64,000 nt of DNA from Pararhizobium sp. A13 (GTDB lineage: Bacteria > Pseudomonadota > Alphaproteobacteria > Rhizobiales > Rhizobiaceae): contig NZ_CP149510.1 in NCBI RefSeq assembly GCF_040126305.1, forward strand, positions 3,297,001 to 3,361,000, given 5' to 3'. Shown piece after piece: positions 10,911 to 20,585 of this stretch. A program made the position numbers and the translations under genes. A model generated the notes under the pieces. The model did no database searches, was not told where the DNA came from, and saw only the letters and a program-made list of their open reading frames with translations. Within the stretch, counting starts at the first letter, position 1. The number at the start of each line of letters is the position of its first letter.

Positions 10911-11438
10911 TCAGGCTCTATCGCCGTCTTTCCGCGCCTCCAGCGAGATCAGGAGCTTGCGCAGCAAAGACGCAAGATCGACCCGATCCTTTGGACTTAG
11001 ACCGGCAAGATAAAAGGATTCGCTGGCCATGTCGGCGCGAAACGCAGTCTCGGCCAAGCGCGCGCCCTCCTTGGTCAAACCGACGACGACGCTGCGTCCA
11101 TCCTCTGCCGACCGCTCCCGCACGACAAGGCCCGCCTTCTGCAACCGGTCGAGCCGGTGCGTCAGGCCGCCCGATGAGATCATCAGCGAGGTATAGAGCT
11201 CGGTCGGCGTCAGCCTGCAAGGCGCTCCTGACCGCCGCAATGTCGCAATGACGTCGAACTCGCCGCGATCGAGCCCGAAGGAGGCGAAAGTCTCCTCGAT
11301 CGACGGCCGCACGAGGTTCGTAAGCCGGTAGGCACGTCCCAGGATCGTCATCGGCTCGGTGTCGAGGTCCGGCAGCTCGTTCGCCCATTGCTGCTGCAAC
11401 CGGTCCACATGGTCCGAGTTTTCACGTTCATTCGCCAC
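10911..11438 (-). CDS. MarR family transcriptional regulator
   Basis: A 175-residue winged-helix repressor. The DNA-binding part runs through FDVIATLRRSG, LTPTELYTSLMISSGGLTHR and the wing VVRERSAEDGRSVVVGLTKE. The chosen start is a GTG with a GGAGA site six bases upstream. It is divergent from a small cupin gene, and the shared intergenic region contains two matching palindromes, so it probably represses both itself and the cupin. The ligand is unknown. Confidence 0.92.
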   Translation of the reverse strand: MANERENSDHVDRLQQQWANELPDLDTEPMTILGRAYRLTNLVRPSIEETFASFGLDRGEFDVIATLRRSGAPCRLTPTELYTSLMISSGGLTHRLDRLQKAGLVVRERSAEDGRSVVVGLTKEGARLAETAFRADMASESFYLAGLSPKDRVDLASLLRKLLISLEARKDGDRA

Positions 11439-11459
11439 GGCTGGTCTCCGCTTTCACGC

Positions 11460-11483
11460 ATATATCTTGATAGGAAGATAGTT
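11460..11483. promoter_or_regulatory. MarR operator candidate 1
   Basis: ATATATCTT-GATAGG-AAGATAGTT is an inverted repeat with 6-bp perfect arms and a 6-base spacer, 21 bases from the MarR start. It shares arm sequence and spacer length with the second site. Confidence 0.65.
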
Positions 11484-11488
11484 TCCCG

Positions 11489-11512
11489 ATATATCTTCTC
11501 GCTAAGATATAT
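11489..11512. promoter_or_regulatory. MarR operator candidate 2
   Basis: ATATATCTT-CTCGCT-AAGATATAT is a perfect 9-bp inverted repeat with a 6-base spacer, centred 29 bases from the first operator candidate. It lies on the cupin side of the divergent promoter region. Confidence 0.7.
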
Positions 11513-11548
11513 TCGCTCGACAGTCGGTTCAATCCCATGGAGGCCAGC

Positions 11549-11884
11549 ATGTTTCATGTCATCCCGCGCGCCAAACAGGATCAGCGCCCGAACCGGACGA
11601 TTCTGTTTGAAGGCGGACAATATGGCGCGCCGATCTCGCTGTTTCTGGTTGACAATGCGCCCGGCGAAGGCCCTGCGCTTCACACGCATCCCTATACGGA
11701 GACGTGGATCGTCCGCTCCGGACAGGCGCAGTTCACCGTCGACCGGGAAACGATCGATGCCAATCCCGGCGATATCATCGTCGTCAATCCAGAAACGCCG
11801 CACCGTTTCGTCAATACGGGCGCTGGCCGACTGGAGCTGACCTGCATCCACGCGTCGGAACGCGTCGTCCAAACGTGGGTGTAA
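11549..11884 (+). CDS. Small cupin-domain protein
   Basis: A 111-residue single-domain beta-barrel protein. The metal-binding cupin motifs are visible as ALHTHPYTETWIVRSG (His-x-His and Glu) and PGDIIVVNPETPHRF (His). The start used is the second ATG, which has GGAGG five bases upstream; an in-frame ATG lies four codons earlier. Its partner is the divergent MarR gene, which suggests that it detoxifies or senses the same ligand. Function is otherwise unknown. Confidence 0.85.
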   Translation: MFHVIPRAKQDQRPNRTILFEGGQYGAPISLFLVDNAPGEGPALHTHPYTETWIVRSGQAQFTVDRETIDANPGDIIVVNPETPHRFVNTGAGRLELTCIHASERVVQTWV

Positions 11885-11903
11885 CCGCGCAGGCGACGGA
11901 GCA

Positions 11904-13422
11904 TCACTCCGCTGCGCTACGGCTTCCTGCGTCATCGTAAACGGCATCCGCCGCCCCTGGCGCCGTCTCCACCTGCAGATCGGGAAACGCAACAATCCTC
12001 TTGCCGGAGAGATCGCTGTGGACAACGATCAGCCCTTGCTCCTCGAAATAGCCAAGGAGACGCCGCGCGCGGCGGGCGGAATGGGTGCCATAGGCCCGCG
12101 CGATCATCGCATCCGACGGACATGGCAGACCGCGCACAGCCGACTGCGCAACCAGCAGGAAAACGCCCTGCAAGTCCTCGGTCACCTGCCGCGACAGTTC
12201 CAGCGCTGAAGCCCAGATTTCGCTTGCTGCCGTTTGCGGATCCACGCCCGAGCGCGCGACCGCCATTTTGCGGCGGAAGGCGCTCAGCGAAAGCGGGGCA
12301 CCGGGCACGCGGCGGATACGGCAGCGGACAAGAAAATCCTGGAACAGTTCGGCATCGGCACGGAAAGCGGCCTCCGGGTTTTCGAGGATTTCGGCAAGCA
12401 GGCTGTCGAGCAGCGCTTCGCGTTCCATAGCCGGCATTTCAGGCACCGGCGCCTTCGGTTCTGCAAGTGTTGCCGGTTCAGGCCGCGGACGCGACAGTTC
12501 GGCCAGAATATCGGTGGCCGGTCGCGGCTGGGCGCTCGGGCGGCGAAGGATCGGGCGGATCAGTTCCTCCGGGTCCGGTGTGAAGATCAGATCTTCGACG
12601 TCGGCGACCGCTTCCGGCAGCGGCGTCAGTTTCGGACTGGTGGACCGGGCCGAGGTCTCGACATTGCCGATTGTGACCGGCAGCGGACGGCGCGACAGGG
12701 CGGGACCAAGCGCCACGAAAGAGCCGCGCTTCAAATCGCGAAACATTTCGGCCGTACGCCGGTCCATGCCAAGAAGGTCAGCGGCGCGGGCCATGTCGAT
12801 ATCGAGAAAGGTGCGGCCCATCAGGAAATTGGAGGCTTCGGCCGCGACGTTCTTGGCGAGCTTTGCCAATCGCTGGGTCGCGATAACGCCGGCAAGCCCG
12901 CGCTTGCGGCTTGCCACGGCACATCAGGTTGGTCATGGCGCCGAGCGAGATTTTGCGCGCCTCTTCCGAGACGTCGCCCGCAACGGACGGGGCAAACATC
13001 TGCGCCTCATCGACGACGACCAGAACCGGATACCAATAATCGCGGTCGGCATCGAACATTGCGTTAAGGAAGATGCCGGCATTGCGCATCTGCTGCTCGA
13101 TATCGAGCCCTTCGAGCGAGAGGACGCAGGAAACGCGATGCTGGCGGATACGGGTGGCGATGCCGATCAGTTCAGATTCCGTCCGCTCGCCCTCGATCAC
13201 CACATGGCCGAACTTGTCGGCCAGCGTCACGAAATCGCCTTCGGGATCGATGATGCATTGCTGCACCCAAGGGGCGGACTGTTCCAGAAGCCGGCGCAGG
13301 AGATGCGATTTCCCGGAGCCTGAATTGCCCTGCACCAGAAGGCGCGTCGCCAGAAGCTCCTCGATATCGAGCGGAACGGATGCGCCATCGGACGCCGTCC
13401 CCATATCGATGCCGACTTTCAT
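11904..13422 (-). pseudogene. HerA-type ATPase gene broken by a frameshift
   Basis: Two overlapping frames together encode one roughly 505-residue ATP-binding protein of the HerA/FtsK-like (DUF87) type. The N-terminal part (from the ATG at 13422) has Walker A QGNSGSGKSHLL, IIDPEGDF and Walker B VLVVVDEAQMFAPS, and runs to GAMTNLMCRG. The continuation KRGLAGVIATQRLAKLAKNV, with MGRTFLDIDMARAADLLG, then lies in another frame down to the stop. The shift falls near 12905-12925, in a run around GGCAAGCCGCAAGCG. The C-terminal portion is Pro-rich with a predicted wrap-up helix region. Either the gene is disrupted or this is a single-base sequencing error. The ribosome site GAGG favours the ATG over the in-frame GTG two codons upstream. 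Confidence 0.8.
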
Positions 13423-13547
13423 ATCCACCTCGTCAAAACTGCCATGCCGGATGCGCCGCCACGAACCCGCAAGCGTCGAGCTTTAGCATCGTTTCGGCAG
13501 CTTTGCGCCCCGACCACGCCGAAACCCACAGGTAAGAAACATTTTGT

Positions 13548-14351
13548 TTACCGTATGGTAAGCCCGAACCCTTGCATCAACCTGCGGGTGGTGAAATCCG
13601 GTTTGCCCGATGTGAAGATCGCAGGGTCAACCCCGTTCAGAGGTTCAAAACCATCCGGCAGCGGCACCAGCCGCCGCGCCTGCCGCGCGATCGCCTCTGC
13701 CGGATCGAGCCAATCCACCGGCCAGGGCGCGAGGCGGCGGAAGACATTGGCCATGAAGGGGTAGTGGGTGCAGGCGAGCACGACGATATCGGTCTTGCGG
13801 CCGTCCTGCTCGACGAAACACTGTTCGATCTCGGCGACAACCGCCACATCGTCGATGGGTTCGCCGCGGATATAGGCTTCCGCCATCCGCGCCAGATTTT
13901 CCGAGCCGACCAGCCGGACATGGCATTGCGAGGCGAAGGACTGGATGAGATCACGCGTATAGGCCCGCTTTACCGTCCCAGGCGTTGCCAGCACGGAAAC
14001 GAGTCCCGTGCGGGTGCGCTCCGCCGCCGGCTTGATTGCGGGCACCGTGCCGACGAAACGCATTTCCGGAAAGGCGGCGCGCAGTTCCGCCCCCACGAGG
14101 GTGAACGCGGTATTGCAGGCGATGATGCAGATTTCCGGGTCGTGCTCGGCCAGCAATTGCCCGAACAGTTTGATGACATGCTCCTTCAGCGCCGGCTCTT
14201 CCCAGCCACCGTAAGGAAAAGCCGCGTCGTCGGCGACATAGATGAAATGCCGCTCCGGCATCAGGACACGCGCCTCGCGCAGCACCGTGAGGCCGCCGAT
14301 GCCGCTGTCGAAGACGAGGATGGGCTTCAGTTCAGAGGTCGTCGCCGGCAT
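13548..14351 (-). CDS. murI: Glutamate racemase
   Basis: Makes D-glutamate for peptidoglycan. Landmarks are [16 protein letters not shown], the first catalytic cysteine in [18 protein letters not shown] and the second catalytic cysteine in VLACTHYPF. The start used ([10 protein letters not shown], 267 residues) overlaps the end of trmJ by 20 bases; a longer start would add 14 non-conserved basic residues. The overlap indicates co-transcription with trmJ. Confidence 0.95.
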   Translation of the reverse strand: MPATTSELKPILVFDSGIGGLTVLREARVLMPERHFIYVADDAAFPYGGWEEPALKEHVIKLFGQLLAEHDPEICIIACNTAFTLVGAELRAAFPEMRFVGTVPAIKPAAERTRTGLVSVLATPGTVKRAYTRDLIQSFASQCHVRLVGSENLARMAEAYIRGEPIDDVAVVAEIEQCFVEQDGRKTDIVVLACTHYPFMANVFRRLAPWPVDWLDPAEAIARQARRLVPLPDGFEPLNGVDPAIFTSGKPDFTTRRLMQGFGLTIR

Positions 14352-15165
14352 CGTCGGCCTTTTTCGCGCGCGAATTTTCCGGTGCTCCGGCACCGCGCGG
14401 CGCCTCGCGGGTGAAGCGATCTAGCGAAGAAATGACGCCTCGCACAAGACGAATTTCGGATTCGGTAAAGGCCGGGCGGGTCAGGACCGCGCGCAGATTT
14501 TCGACCAATTTCGGCTTTTTGGCGACCGGACGAAAATATCCGCGCGCATCGAGCGCTTCCTCGACGTGATCGAACAGGCCCTGCAGATGTTCCTTCGTCG
14601 CCGGCTTTTGCGAGAGCGCCTGAAACGATGTTTCCTCAGGCGATACCATGCTCGTCTTCAGCCACTCGTAGGACATGAGCAGAACCGCTTGTGCCAGATT
14701 GAGCGAGGCGAAGGCGGGATTGACGGGAAAGGTGACGATCTCGTCGGCGAGCGCGATTTCTTCGTTGGTGAGACCCGTGCGCTCCCGGCCGAACAGGATG
14801 CCCGTCGCCTGCCCTGCCGAGAACTTTTGGCGGAGCGTTTCCGCCGCGACAAGCGGAGACCGGACCGGCTTGTAGCCATAGCGGTCCCGCGCCGTCGTTG
14901 CATAGACGAAATTGAGATCGGCAATCGCCTCCTCCGTCGAAGCATAGAGCTTGGCGTTTTCGATGACGTGATCCGCCCGGCTCGCCGCCGATTTCGCCTT
15001 CTCGCTCGGCCAGCCATCGCGCGGATTGACGAGGCGCAGTTCGGAGAGCCCGAAATTGGCCATGGCGCGCGCCACCATGCCGATGTTCTCGCCAAGCTGC
15101 GGATGCACCAGAATGATCGCGGGACCTTCCGTCAGTAGTTCGCGCTCGCTGTTCGTTCCTGCCAT
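14332..15165 (-). CDS. trmJ: tRNA (cytidine/uridine-2'-O-)-methyltransferase, TrmJ type
   Basis: A 277-residue SPOUT-fold RNA methyltransferase, expected to 2'-O-methylate position 32 of tRNAs. It shows [19 protein letters not shown] near the N-terminus, [19 protein letters not shown] and the knot segment [20 protein letters not shown]. The C-terminal extension, with [16 protein letters not shown], is typical of TrmJ. An AAGG site precedes the ATG. It overlaps murI. Confidence 0.93.
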   Translation of the reverse strand: MAGTNSERELLTEGPAIILVHPQLGENIGMVARAMANFGLSELRLVNPRDGWPSEKAKSAASRADHVIENAKLYASTEEAIADLNFVYATTARDRYGYKPVRSPLVAAETLRQKFSAGQATGILFGRERTGLTNEEIALADEIVTFPVNPAFASLNLAQAVLLMSYEWLKTSMVSPEETSFQALSQKPATKEHLQGLFDHVEEALDARGYFRPVAKKPKLVENLRAVLTRPAFTESEIRLVRGVISSLDRFTREAPRGAGAPENSRAKKADDAGDDL

Positions 15166-15247
15166 GCTCTTGCCTTTAAGTCAGTTGCGGCGCTTCCCTT
15201 GCACAATTGAAAGGATTTTGAAAGGCGCACCGGTCCAAACGGGCCAA

Positions 15248-15772
15248 TTACGGGTCGTTGGCGCCCTGGCTTGCGATGCCTTCAAGCTCCGCCTTGAGCG
15301 ATCCTGCATCGCTGGCCCTGACGATATCGTCGATGACGGCATGGCCACTTTCCTCGATCACCATGAAATGCAGTTCGCTCGGCTTCCAGTCGGCCGCGCG
15401 ATCGCCCAGGCAATGGGTGTTGTCGAAGGTTACCGTCACGTCGCTTTTGCCGCCTGTTTCAGGACCTGCAATCACGGTAAGGTCCTTGATGGCGCAACTG
15501 TCCTGGCCGCTGACGATGACATCGTAGTCGAAGGGAGAATCGCCCTCGTCATAGGCCGGGAATTTCGCAGCCGCGCGATAGGCCTTGGCAAAATCCTGGC
15601 TGTAGATGCGCCCGAGACGGGCTTCGGAAAAATAGTCCTCGCCCGGCTGAGCCTCTTCCGCCCAGCCCTTGACCGCTTCCTGCATGATCTCGTTGACAGG
15701 CGCTGCCGGATCCGCCGCCTCCGCCGTCGAGACGGTGCAGCAGGCAAGAAGCAAAAGCACGAAGCGCTTCAT
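15248..15772 (-). CDS. Secreted protein of unknown function
   Basis: A 174-residue protein with a clear signal peptide (MKRFVLLLLACCTVSTAEA, cleavage near residue 20). The mature part is acidic, with two cysteines (SGQDSCAIKD and NTHCLGDRA) that could form a disulfide, and a DFAKAYRAAAKF helix. It resembles DUF3828-like periplasmic proteins in layout, but I cannot assign a family. A GGGAG ribosome site is present. It is 82 bases upstream of trmJ on the same strand and may be separately transcribed. Confidence 0.75.
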   Translation of the reverse strand: MKRFVLLLLACCTVSTAEAADPAAPVNEIMQEAVKGWAEEAQPGEDYFSEARLGRIYSQDFAKAYRAAAKFPAYDEGDSPFDYDVIVSGQDSCAIKDLTVIAGPETGGKSDVTVTFDNTHCLGDRAADWKPSELHFMVIEESGHAVIDDIVRASDAGSLKAELEGIASQGANDP

Positions 15773-15971
15773 AATTATCTCCCGATTCGCATCTATAACC
15801 GACGCCAGCGCCGGATCGTCACGGTCATAGCCATTTTCACGGCGGCATGCGAGGCCGGTCTTATGCGCGTCGCGCCCGTCCCTCGCGTCTGTTGATGTAG
15901 TAACCGGCTAATACCCGGCTGCAAGGCGCACATGGCATTGTTTTCCCGCACGCGACACGATGGAGGATAAG

Positions 15972-16580
15972 ATGAGCGGCAAGAAAATTCTGATGATCTG
16001 CGGCGACTTCACCGAAGACTACGAGACCATGGTGCCGTTCCAGGCGCTGCTCGCCGTTGGCCACACCGTCCACGCCGTCTGCCCCGGCAAAGCGGCCGGC
16101 GAACAGATCGCGACGGCTATCCACGATTTCGAGGGAAATCAGACCTATTCGGAAAAGCGCGGCCATAATTTTACGCTGAATGCCACTTTCGCCGAAACCA
16201 AAGCCGATGCCTACGATGCCCTCGTCATCCCCGGCGGCCGGGCGCCGGAATATCTTCGGCTCGACGCCGCCGTCATCGCCATGGTCCGGCATTTCTTCGA
16301 TGCGGGAAAACCGGTCGCAGCCATCTGCCATGGCGCGCAGCTACTCTCTGCTGCGGGTGTGCTGAAAGGGCGAACCTGCTCGGCCTATCCGGCATGCCGT
16401 TTCGATGTCGAGCTGGCGGGCGGCCACTACGCGGAGATCCCGGTCGATCAGGCTGTCACCGACGGCAATCTGGTGACCGCTCCAGCCTGGCCTGCCCATC
16501 CTGCCTGGATCGGCCAGTTCCTCAAGGTTCTCGGCACCGAGATCCGCCATAGTCCCTCGCTGACGCGCTCGGCAGCCTGA
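15972..16580 (+). CDS. DJ-1/PfpI family protein
   Basis: A 202-residue class-I-glutamine-amidotransferase-like protein. The nucleophile elbow is [10 protein letters not shown], with the usual Cys-His, and the fold signatures [13 protein letters not shown] (conserved Glu) and [14 protein letters not shown] are present. Members act as deglycases, chaperones or peptidases; the activity here cannot be told. The ATG used has GGAGG five bases upstream; the in-frame ATG four codons earlier is less likely. Confidence 0.9.
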   Translation: MSGKKILMICGDFTEDYETMVPFQALLAVGHTVHAVCPGKAAGEQIATAIHDFEGNQTYSEKRGHNFTLNATFAETKADAYDALVIPGGRAPEYLRLDAAVIAMVRHFFDAGKPVAAICHGAQLLSAAGVLKGRTCSAYPACRFDVELAGGHYAEIPVDQAVTDGNLVTAPAWPAHPAWIGQFLKVLGTEIRHSPSLTRSAA

Positions 16581-16696
16581 CAACCCCTTGTCAGACCGCA
16601 CCAAAGCGCGGACACTGCGGGGCATGATGTTGTTCGAAACGCGCGAAATCGGACAACATCGTGGCTCATGGAAAGCCGGAATTCTGGGAGGAATGG

Positions 16697-17089
16697 ATGT
16701 GCAGGCTATTCATCGGCGCCGATCCGGCGCTCTGGCAGAGTGTGACCCGCTCGGTGCGCATCGACGGCGTGGCGACGAGCATTCGGCTTGAAAGTTTCTT
16801 CTGGTCCATTCTCGAAGACATTGGAGAACGCGACGGCATGTCGGTCGGCCGCCTGATCGGGCGGCTCTATATGGAATCGATCGAGGAAGGACATGCGCCC
16901 GAAAACTTCACGTCCTTCCTCAGGGTCTGCTGCGGGCGGTACCTTGCGTTGCAGCTCGACGGGCTTGTGCCGGCCGGCCGCGAAGCGCCGATCGCCTCGC
17001 TCGATGCGCCCGCCATCCTGGCGCGGGAGAAACGCGGCTATCCAAAGTCTCCCGCTGGCTATTTTCCAAGGGCAGCACGGGGACATTGA
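16697..17089 (+). CDS. Ribbon-helix-helix domain protein
   Basis: A 130-residue protein starting at the ATG that has GGGAGGA just before it. The first 90 residues fit the RHH_4-type arrangement: a beta strand (RSVRIDGVATSIRLE), two helices (FFWSILEDIGERDGMS, VGRLIGRLYMESIEEG) and a third helix (NFTSFLRVCCGRYLALQL). Such proteins are DNA-binding regulators or antitoxin-like; no toxin partner is adjacent. The 3' end is low in conservation. It lies 126 bases upstream of icd, same strand. Confidence 0.75.
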   Translation: MCRLFIGADPALWQSVTRSVRIDGVATSIRLESFFWSILEDIGERDGMSVGRLIGRLYMESIEEGHAPENFTSFLRVCCGRYLALQLDGLVPAGREAPIASLDAPAILAREKRGYPKSPAGYFPRAARGH

Positions 17090-17214
17090 ACTGCGTCGCC
17101 GCCCCATACGAAACGCCAACGAATTCATGCACTCTATGCCTTTGCCTGTGGTGAACTGGATGCTATAGGGGCCCGACCCCGTTTCCATTCCAACCCCATG
17201 CAGAGGTTTGCATC

Positions 17215-18429
17215 ATGACAAAGATCAAGGTCGCCAATCCCGTCGTCGAGCTCGACGGCGACGAGATGACCCGCATCATCTGGCAGTTCATCAAGGATAA
17301 GCTGATCCATCCGTATCTGGATATCGATCTGGAATACTACGACCTCGGCATGGAAAACCGCGACGCCACCGACGACCAGGTGACGATCGATGCGGCGAAC
17401 GCGATCAAGAAGCATGGCGTCGGCGTCAAGTGCGCGACCATTACCCCGGATGAGGCCCGCGTCGAGGAATTCAAGCTGAAGAAGATGTGGAAGTCGCCGA
17501 ACGGCACCATCCGCAACATCCTCGGCGGCGTGATCTTCCGCGAGCCGATCATCTGCAAGAACGTGCCGCGCCTCGTTCCCGGCTGGACCAAGCCGATCAT
17601 CGTCGGCCGCCACGCCTTCGGCGACCAGTATCGCGCCACCGACTTCAAGTTCCCCGGCAAGGGCAAGCTCTACATGAAGTTCGTCGGCGACGACGGCAAG
17701 GAAATCGAGCACGAGGTCTACGACGCACCGGCGGCCGGCGTCGCCATGGGCATGTACAACCTCGACGAATCGATCACCGAATTCGCCCGCGCCTCGCTGA
17801 ATTACGGCCTGCAGCGCAAGGTTCCGGTCTACCTGTCGACCAAGAACACCATCCTCAAGGTCTATGACGGCCGCTTCAAGGACATCTTCCAGAAGGTGTT
17901 CGACGAAGAATTCGCCGACAAGTTCAAGGAACTGAAAATCTGGTACGAACACCGCCTGATCGACGACATGGTCGCTTCGGCGCTCAAGTGGTCCGGCGGC
18001 TACGTCTGGGCCTGCAAGAACTATGATGGCGACGTCCAGTCCGATATCGTCGCGCAGGGCTTCGGCTCGCTCGGCTTGATGACCTCCGTTTTGATGACGC
18101 CGGACGGCAAGACGGTGGAAGCCGAAGCCGCCCACGGTACCGTCACCCGCCACTACCGCCAGCATCAGAAGGGTGAGGAAACCTCGACCAACTCGATCGC
18201 CTCGATCTTCGCCTGGACCCGTGGCCTTGCCCACCGCGCCAAGCTCGACAACAACACTGAGCTCGCAAGGTTCGCCGATACGCTGGAAAAGGTCTGCGTC
18301 GATACCGTCGAAGCCGGCTTCATGACGAAGGACCTGGCGCTGCTCATCGGACCCGACCAGCCCTGGCTCTCGACCACCGGCTTCCTTGACAAGATCGACG
18401 AGAACCTGCGCAAGGCAATGGCTGCCTGA
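17215..18429 (+). CDS. icd: NADP-dependent isocitrate dehydrogenase
   Basis: TCA-cycle enzyme converting isocitrate to 2-oxoglutarate. Its 404 residues match the eukaryote-like homodimeric subfamily common in rhizobia, not the E. coli type. [20 protein letters not shown] (substrate-binding Ser and Arg), [20 protein letters not shown] and [16 protein letters not shown] are diagnostic. A terminator follows 25 bases after the stop. Confidence 0.98.
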   Translation: MTKIKVANPVVELDGDEMTRIIWQFIKDKLIHPYLDIDLEYYDLGMENRDATDDQVTIDAANAIKKHGVGVKCATITPDEARVEEFKLKKMWKSPNGTIRNILGGVIFREPIICKNVPRLVPGWTKPIIVGRHAFGDQYRATDFKFPGKGKLYMKFVGDDGKEIEHEVYDAPAAGVAMGMYNLDESITEFARASLNYGLQRKVPVYLSTKNTILKVYDGRFKDIFQKVFDEEFADKFKELKIWYEHRLIDDMVASALKWSGGYVWACKNYDGDVQSDIVAQGFGSLGLMTSVLMTPDGKTVEAEAAHGTVTRHYRQHQKGEETSTNSIASIFAWTRGLAHRAKLDNNTELARFADTLEKVCVDTVEAGFMTKDLALLIGPDQPWLSTTGFLDKIDENLRKAMAA

Positions 18430-18454
18430 TTGCGGCCCACCATGGTGAATTGAG

Positions 18455-18479
18455 AAACCCGGCCCCGCGCCGGGTTTTT
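18455..18479 (+). terminator. Rho-independent terminator after icd
   Basis: AACCCGG pairs with CCGGGTT across a GC-rich loop, followed by a T run. The convergent gene ends 11 bases further on and may share it. Confidence 0.85.
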
Positions 18480-18490
18480 CAATTCAGATG

Positions 18491-19015
18491 TCAATGCGCC
18501 GAAGGCTGAACCTTTTCCGCCCACTCTCCGATCAGGTCGACAATGTCCGGCGCAGGCCGCTGAAGTCCCGCCGCACTCAAACACACGCCGTTGATGCCAA
18601 GTCCACGGTTGGCGGCGCGGGTGTAGCGCACCATTCGCGTAAAGGGCAGAGACTGTTCTGCCGCCGGAGACAGGATCAGCTCGATGATTGGTTGGTTGCG
18701 ATAAGAGATGAGCCGCGCTGCGACAATGTCCAACCAGTTGATCGGCACGGCCGATATATCCCGCACCAGAAGACCTTCCTTCAAGAATTCGACTGCCGGA
18801 CGCCCATCGAAAATCTTTACGAGGATGAGGACGCCACAAAAGCCGAAGAAGATGATGCAGACAAGGCCGATGAAGACCCCAAAGGCGCCAGCACCCTGCT
18901 CGGCGTAGGTTACCTTCGCCATGAACGCACCCAGTGCGACAAAGGCCACGGCGCCCAAAAGGAGCAGGATCATCTTCGCCTTTGATCGATAGATCACGAG
19001 AGTGCTTTCGGTCAT
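18491..19015 (-). CDS. STM3941-like inner-membrane protein
   Basis: A 174-residue protein with two N-terminal transmembrane helices (KMILLLLGAVAFVALGAFMA and GVFIGLVCIIFFGFCGVLIL). A PH-like beta-rich cytoplasmic domain follows, containing FLKEGLLVRDISAVPINWLD and ARLISYRNQPIIEL. This architecture matches the STM3941 family, whose role is unknown. The start is the ATG with GGGGAA upstream; a TTG five codons earlier is in frame but poorly placed. It is divergent from mfpsA and shares a 226-base promoter region with it. Confidence 0.7.
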   Translation of the reverse strand: MTESTLVIYRSKAKMILLLLGAVAFVALGAFMAKVTYAEQGAGAFGVFIGLVCIIFFGFCGVLILVKIFDGRPAVEFLKEGLLVRDISAVPINWLDIVAARLISYRNQPIIELILSPAAEQSLPFTRMVRYTRAANRGLGINGVCLSAAGLQRPAPDIVDLIGEWAEKVQPSAH

Positions 19016-19149
19016 TGAATTATTCCCCAACAGTAAGCGGTGCCCGCATGGTCTTTTAAACCACTATTGCTACAACTCGATGCGTCGCAGACAGTAGAGG
19101 CTAAACCATTGGCTGCGCAACGTCACGCCGTACACGCGTCATTTTTATT

Positions 19150-19174
19150 GGAACCTTTTCCGCTTCCGATCGTT
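19150..19174 (+). promoter_or_regulatory. EcfG (RpoE2)-type general stress promoter for mfpsA
   Basis: GGAAC, a 16-base spacer and CGTT exactly fit the alphaproteobacterial EcfG consensus (GGAAC-N16/17-CGTT). It lies 68 bases before the mfpsA ATG on the same strand. This is what would be expected for a compatible-solute gene induced by osmotic or general stress. Confidence 0.72.
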
Positions 19175-19241
19175 CGCGATGTGAACCTTTCTGCGTGCCA
19201 GGCACGCTTCACCTCCCAAAAAAGATCGCGACTGCTAATAG

Positions 19242-20585
19242 ATGACCGTTTCCACTGACAAAATCCCTTCGCACCTTCCCCGTATCGCCCTCGTATCAAC
19301 CCACGGATACGTCGCCGCCGAACCGCCGCTTGGCGCCGCCGATACAGGAGGCCAGGTCGTTTACGTGATCGAACTGGCGCGAAAACTGGCGCTGCTCGGC
19401 CATGAGGTGGATATCTATACCCGCCGCTTTGAGGATCAGCCGGAATTCGATGAGGTCGATGAACGCGTCCGCGTCATTCGCATCCCCTGCGGCGGCAAGG
19501 ACTTCATTCCGAAGGAGTACCTCTACCGGCATCTGATGGAATGGTGCGAAAATGCCGTCCGGTTCATCCGCAGGAACAATTTCACCTATACGCTGATCAA
19601 CAGCCACTATTGGGACGCCGGCATTGCCGGGCAGCGTTTGTCGGAAGCGCTGGGCGTTACCCATATCCATACGCCGCATTCCCTCGGCCTGTGGAAGAAA
19701 CGGCAGATGGAGACCGACTATCCCGACAAGGCGGATACATTCGAAAAGGAATTCAACTTCGCCGAACGCATCAAGCACGAGCTGATCATCTACCGCTCCT
19801 GCAGCATGGTGATCGCCACCACACCGATCCAGGTGGAGGTGCTCGTCAACGACTACAATCTGCCGCGCGACAGAGTGCACATGATTCCACCGGGCTATGA
19901 CGACAACCGCTTCTTCCCGGTATCGAAGGCCACCCGCGAGATGGCCCGCCAGCGTTTCGGCTTCGAGGGCAAAGTGGTGATGGCGATGGGACGCCTCGCC
20001 ACCAACAAGGGCTACGATCTCCTGATTGACGGCTTTTCCGTGCTTGCGGAACGCGAGCCGGAAGCGCGGCTTCATCTCGCGGTGGGCGGTGAAAACATGG
20101 ATGCCCACGATGCAGCGCTTCTCGCCGAACTGAAAGAGCGAGTGGCTGGGCTGGAATTGGAGGACAAAGTCGTATTTTCCGGCTTCGTCACCGAAGAGGA
20201 GCTGCCGGATTTCTATCGCGCCGCCGATCTCTTCGTGCTGTCGAGCCGCTACGAGCCATTCGGTATGACGGCGATCGAAGCCATGGCGAGCGGCACGCCG
20301 ACCGTCATCACCATTCACGGCGGCCTTTTCCGGGCGGTGAGCTATGGTCGCCATGCGCTGTTTGCCGATCCTTTCGATAAATACGATCTCGGCATCACCA
20401 TGATGAAACCGCTGAAACACGAGCGGCTCTATGGTCGGCTGTCGCGCATGGGCGCCCACAAGGCGCGCAGCCTGTTTACCTGGACCGGGATCGCCCAGCA
20501 ACTGATCGGTGTCGTAGAGGGACGCCCGATGCCGCAAGCCATGGACGACAACGAATGGGCCGAACCATGGACGGACGGAGATTGA
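19242..20585 (+). CDS. mfpsA: Mannosylfructose-phosphate synthase
   Basis: A 447-residue GT4-family (GT-B fold) glycosyltransferase that joins GDP-mannose and fructose-6-phosphate in the route to the osmolyte mannosylfructose. It shows the N-terminal ADTGGQVVYVIELARKLA loop shared with sucrose-phosphate synthases, THIHTPHSLGLWK, the phosphate-binding MGRLATNKGYDLLIDG and the catalytic SSRYEPFGMTAIEAMASGTP (E-x7-E). The next gene encodes the matching phosphatase, which together with the subfamily signals favours MfpsA over a sucrose-phosphate synthase. An EcfG-type promoter lies upstream. The ribosome site is weak. Confidence 0.87.
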   Translation: MTVSTDKIPSHLPRIALVSTHGYVAAEPPLGAADTGGQVVYVIELARKLALLGHEVDIYTRRFEDQPEFDEVDERVRVIRIPCGGKDFIPKEYLYRHLMEWCENAVRFIRRNNFTYTLINSHYWDAGIAGQRLSEALGVTHIHTPHSLGLWKKRQMETDYPDKADTFEKEFNFAERIKHELIIYRSCSMVIATTPIQVEVLVNDYNLPRDRVHMIPPGYDDNRFFPVSKATREMARQRFGFEGKVVMAMGRLATNKGYDLLIDGFSVLAEREPEARLHLAVGGENMDAHDAALLAELKERVAGLELEDKVVFSGFVTEEELPDFYRAADLFVLSSRYEPFGMTAIEAMASGTPTVITIHGGLFRAVSYGRHALFADPFDKYDLGITMMKPLKHERLYGRLSRMGAHKARSLFTWTGIAQQLIGVVEGRPMPQAMDDNEWAEPWTDGD

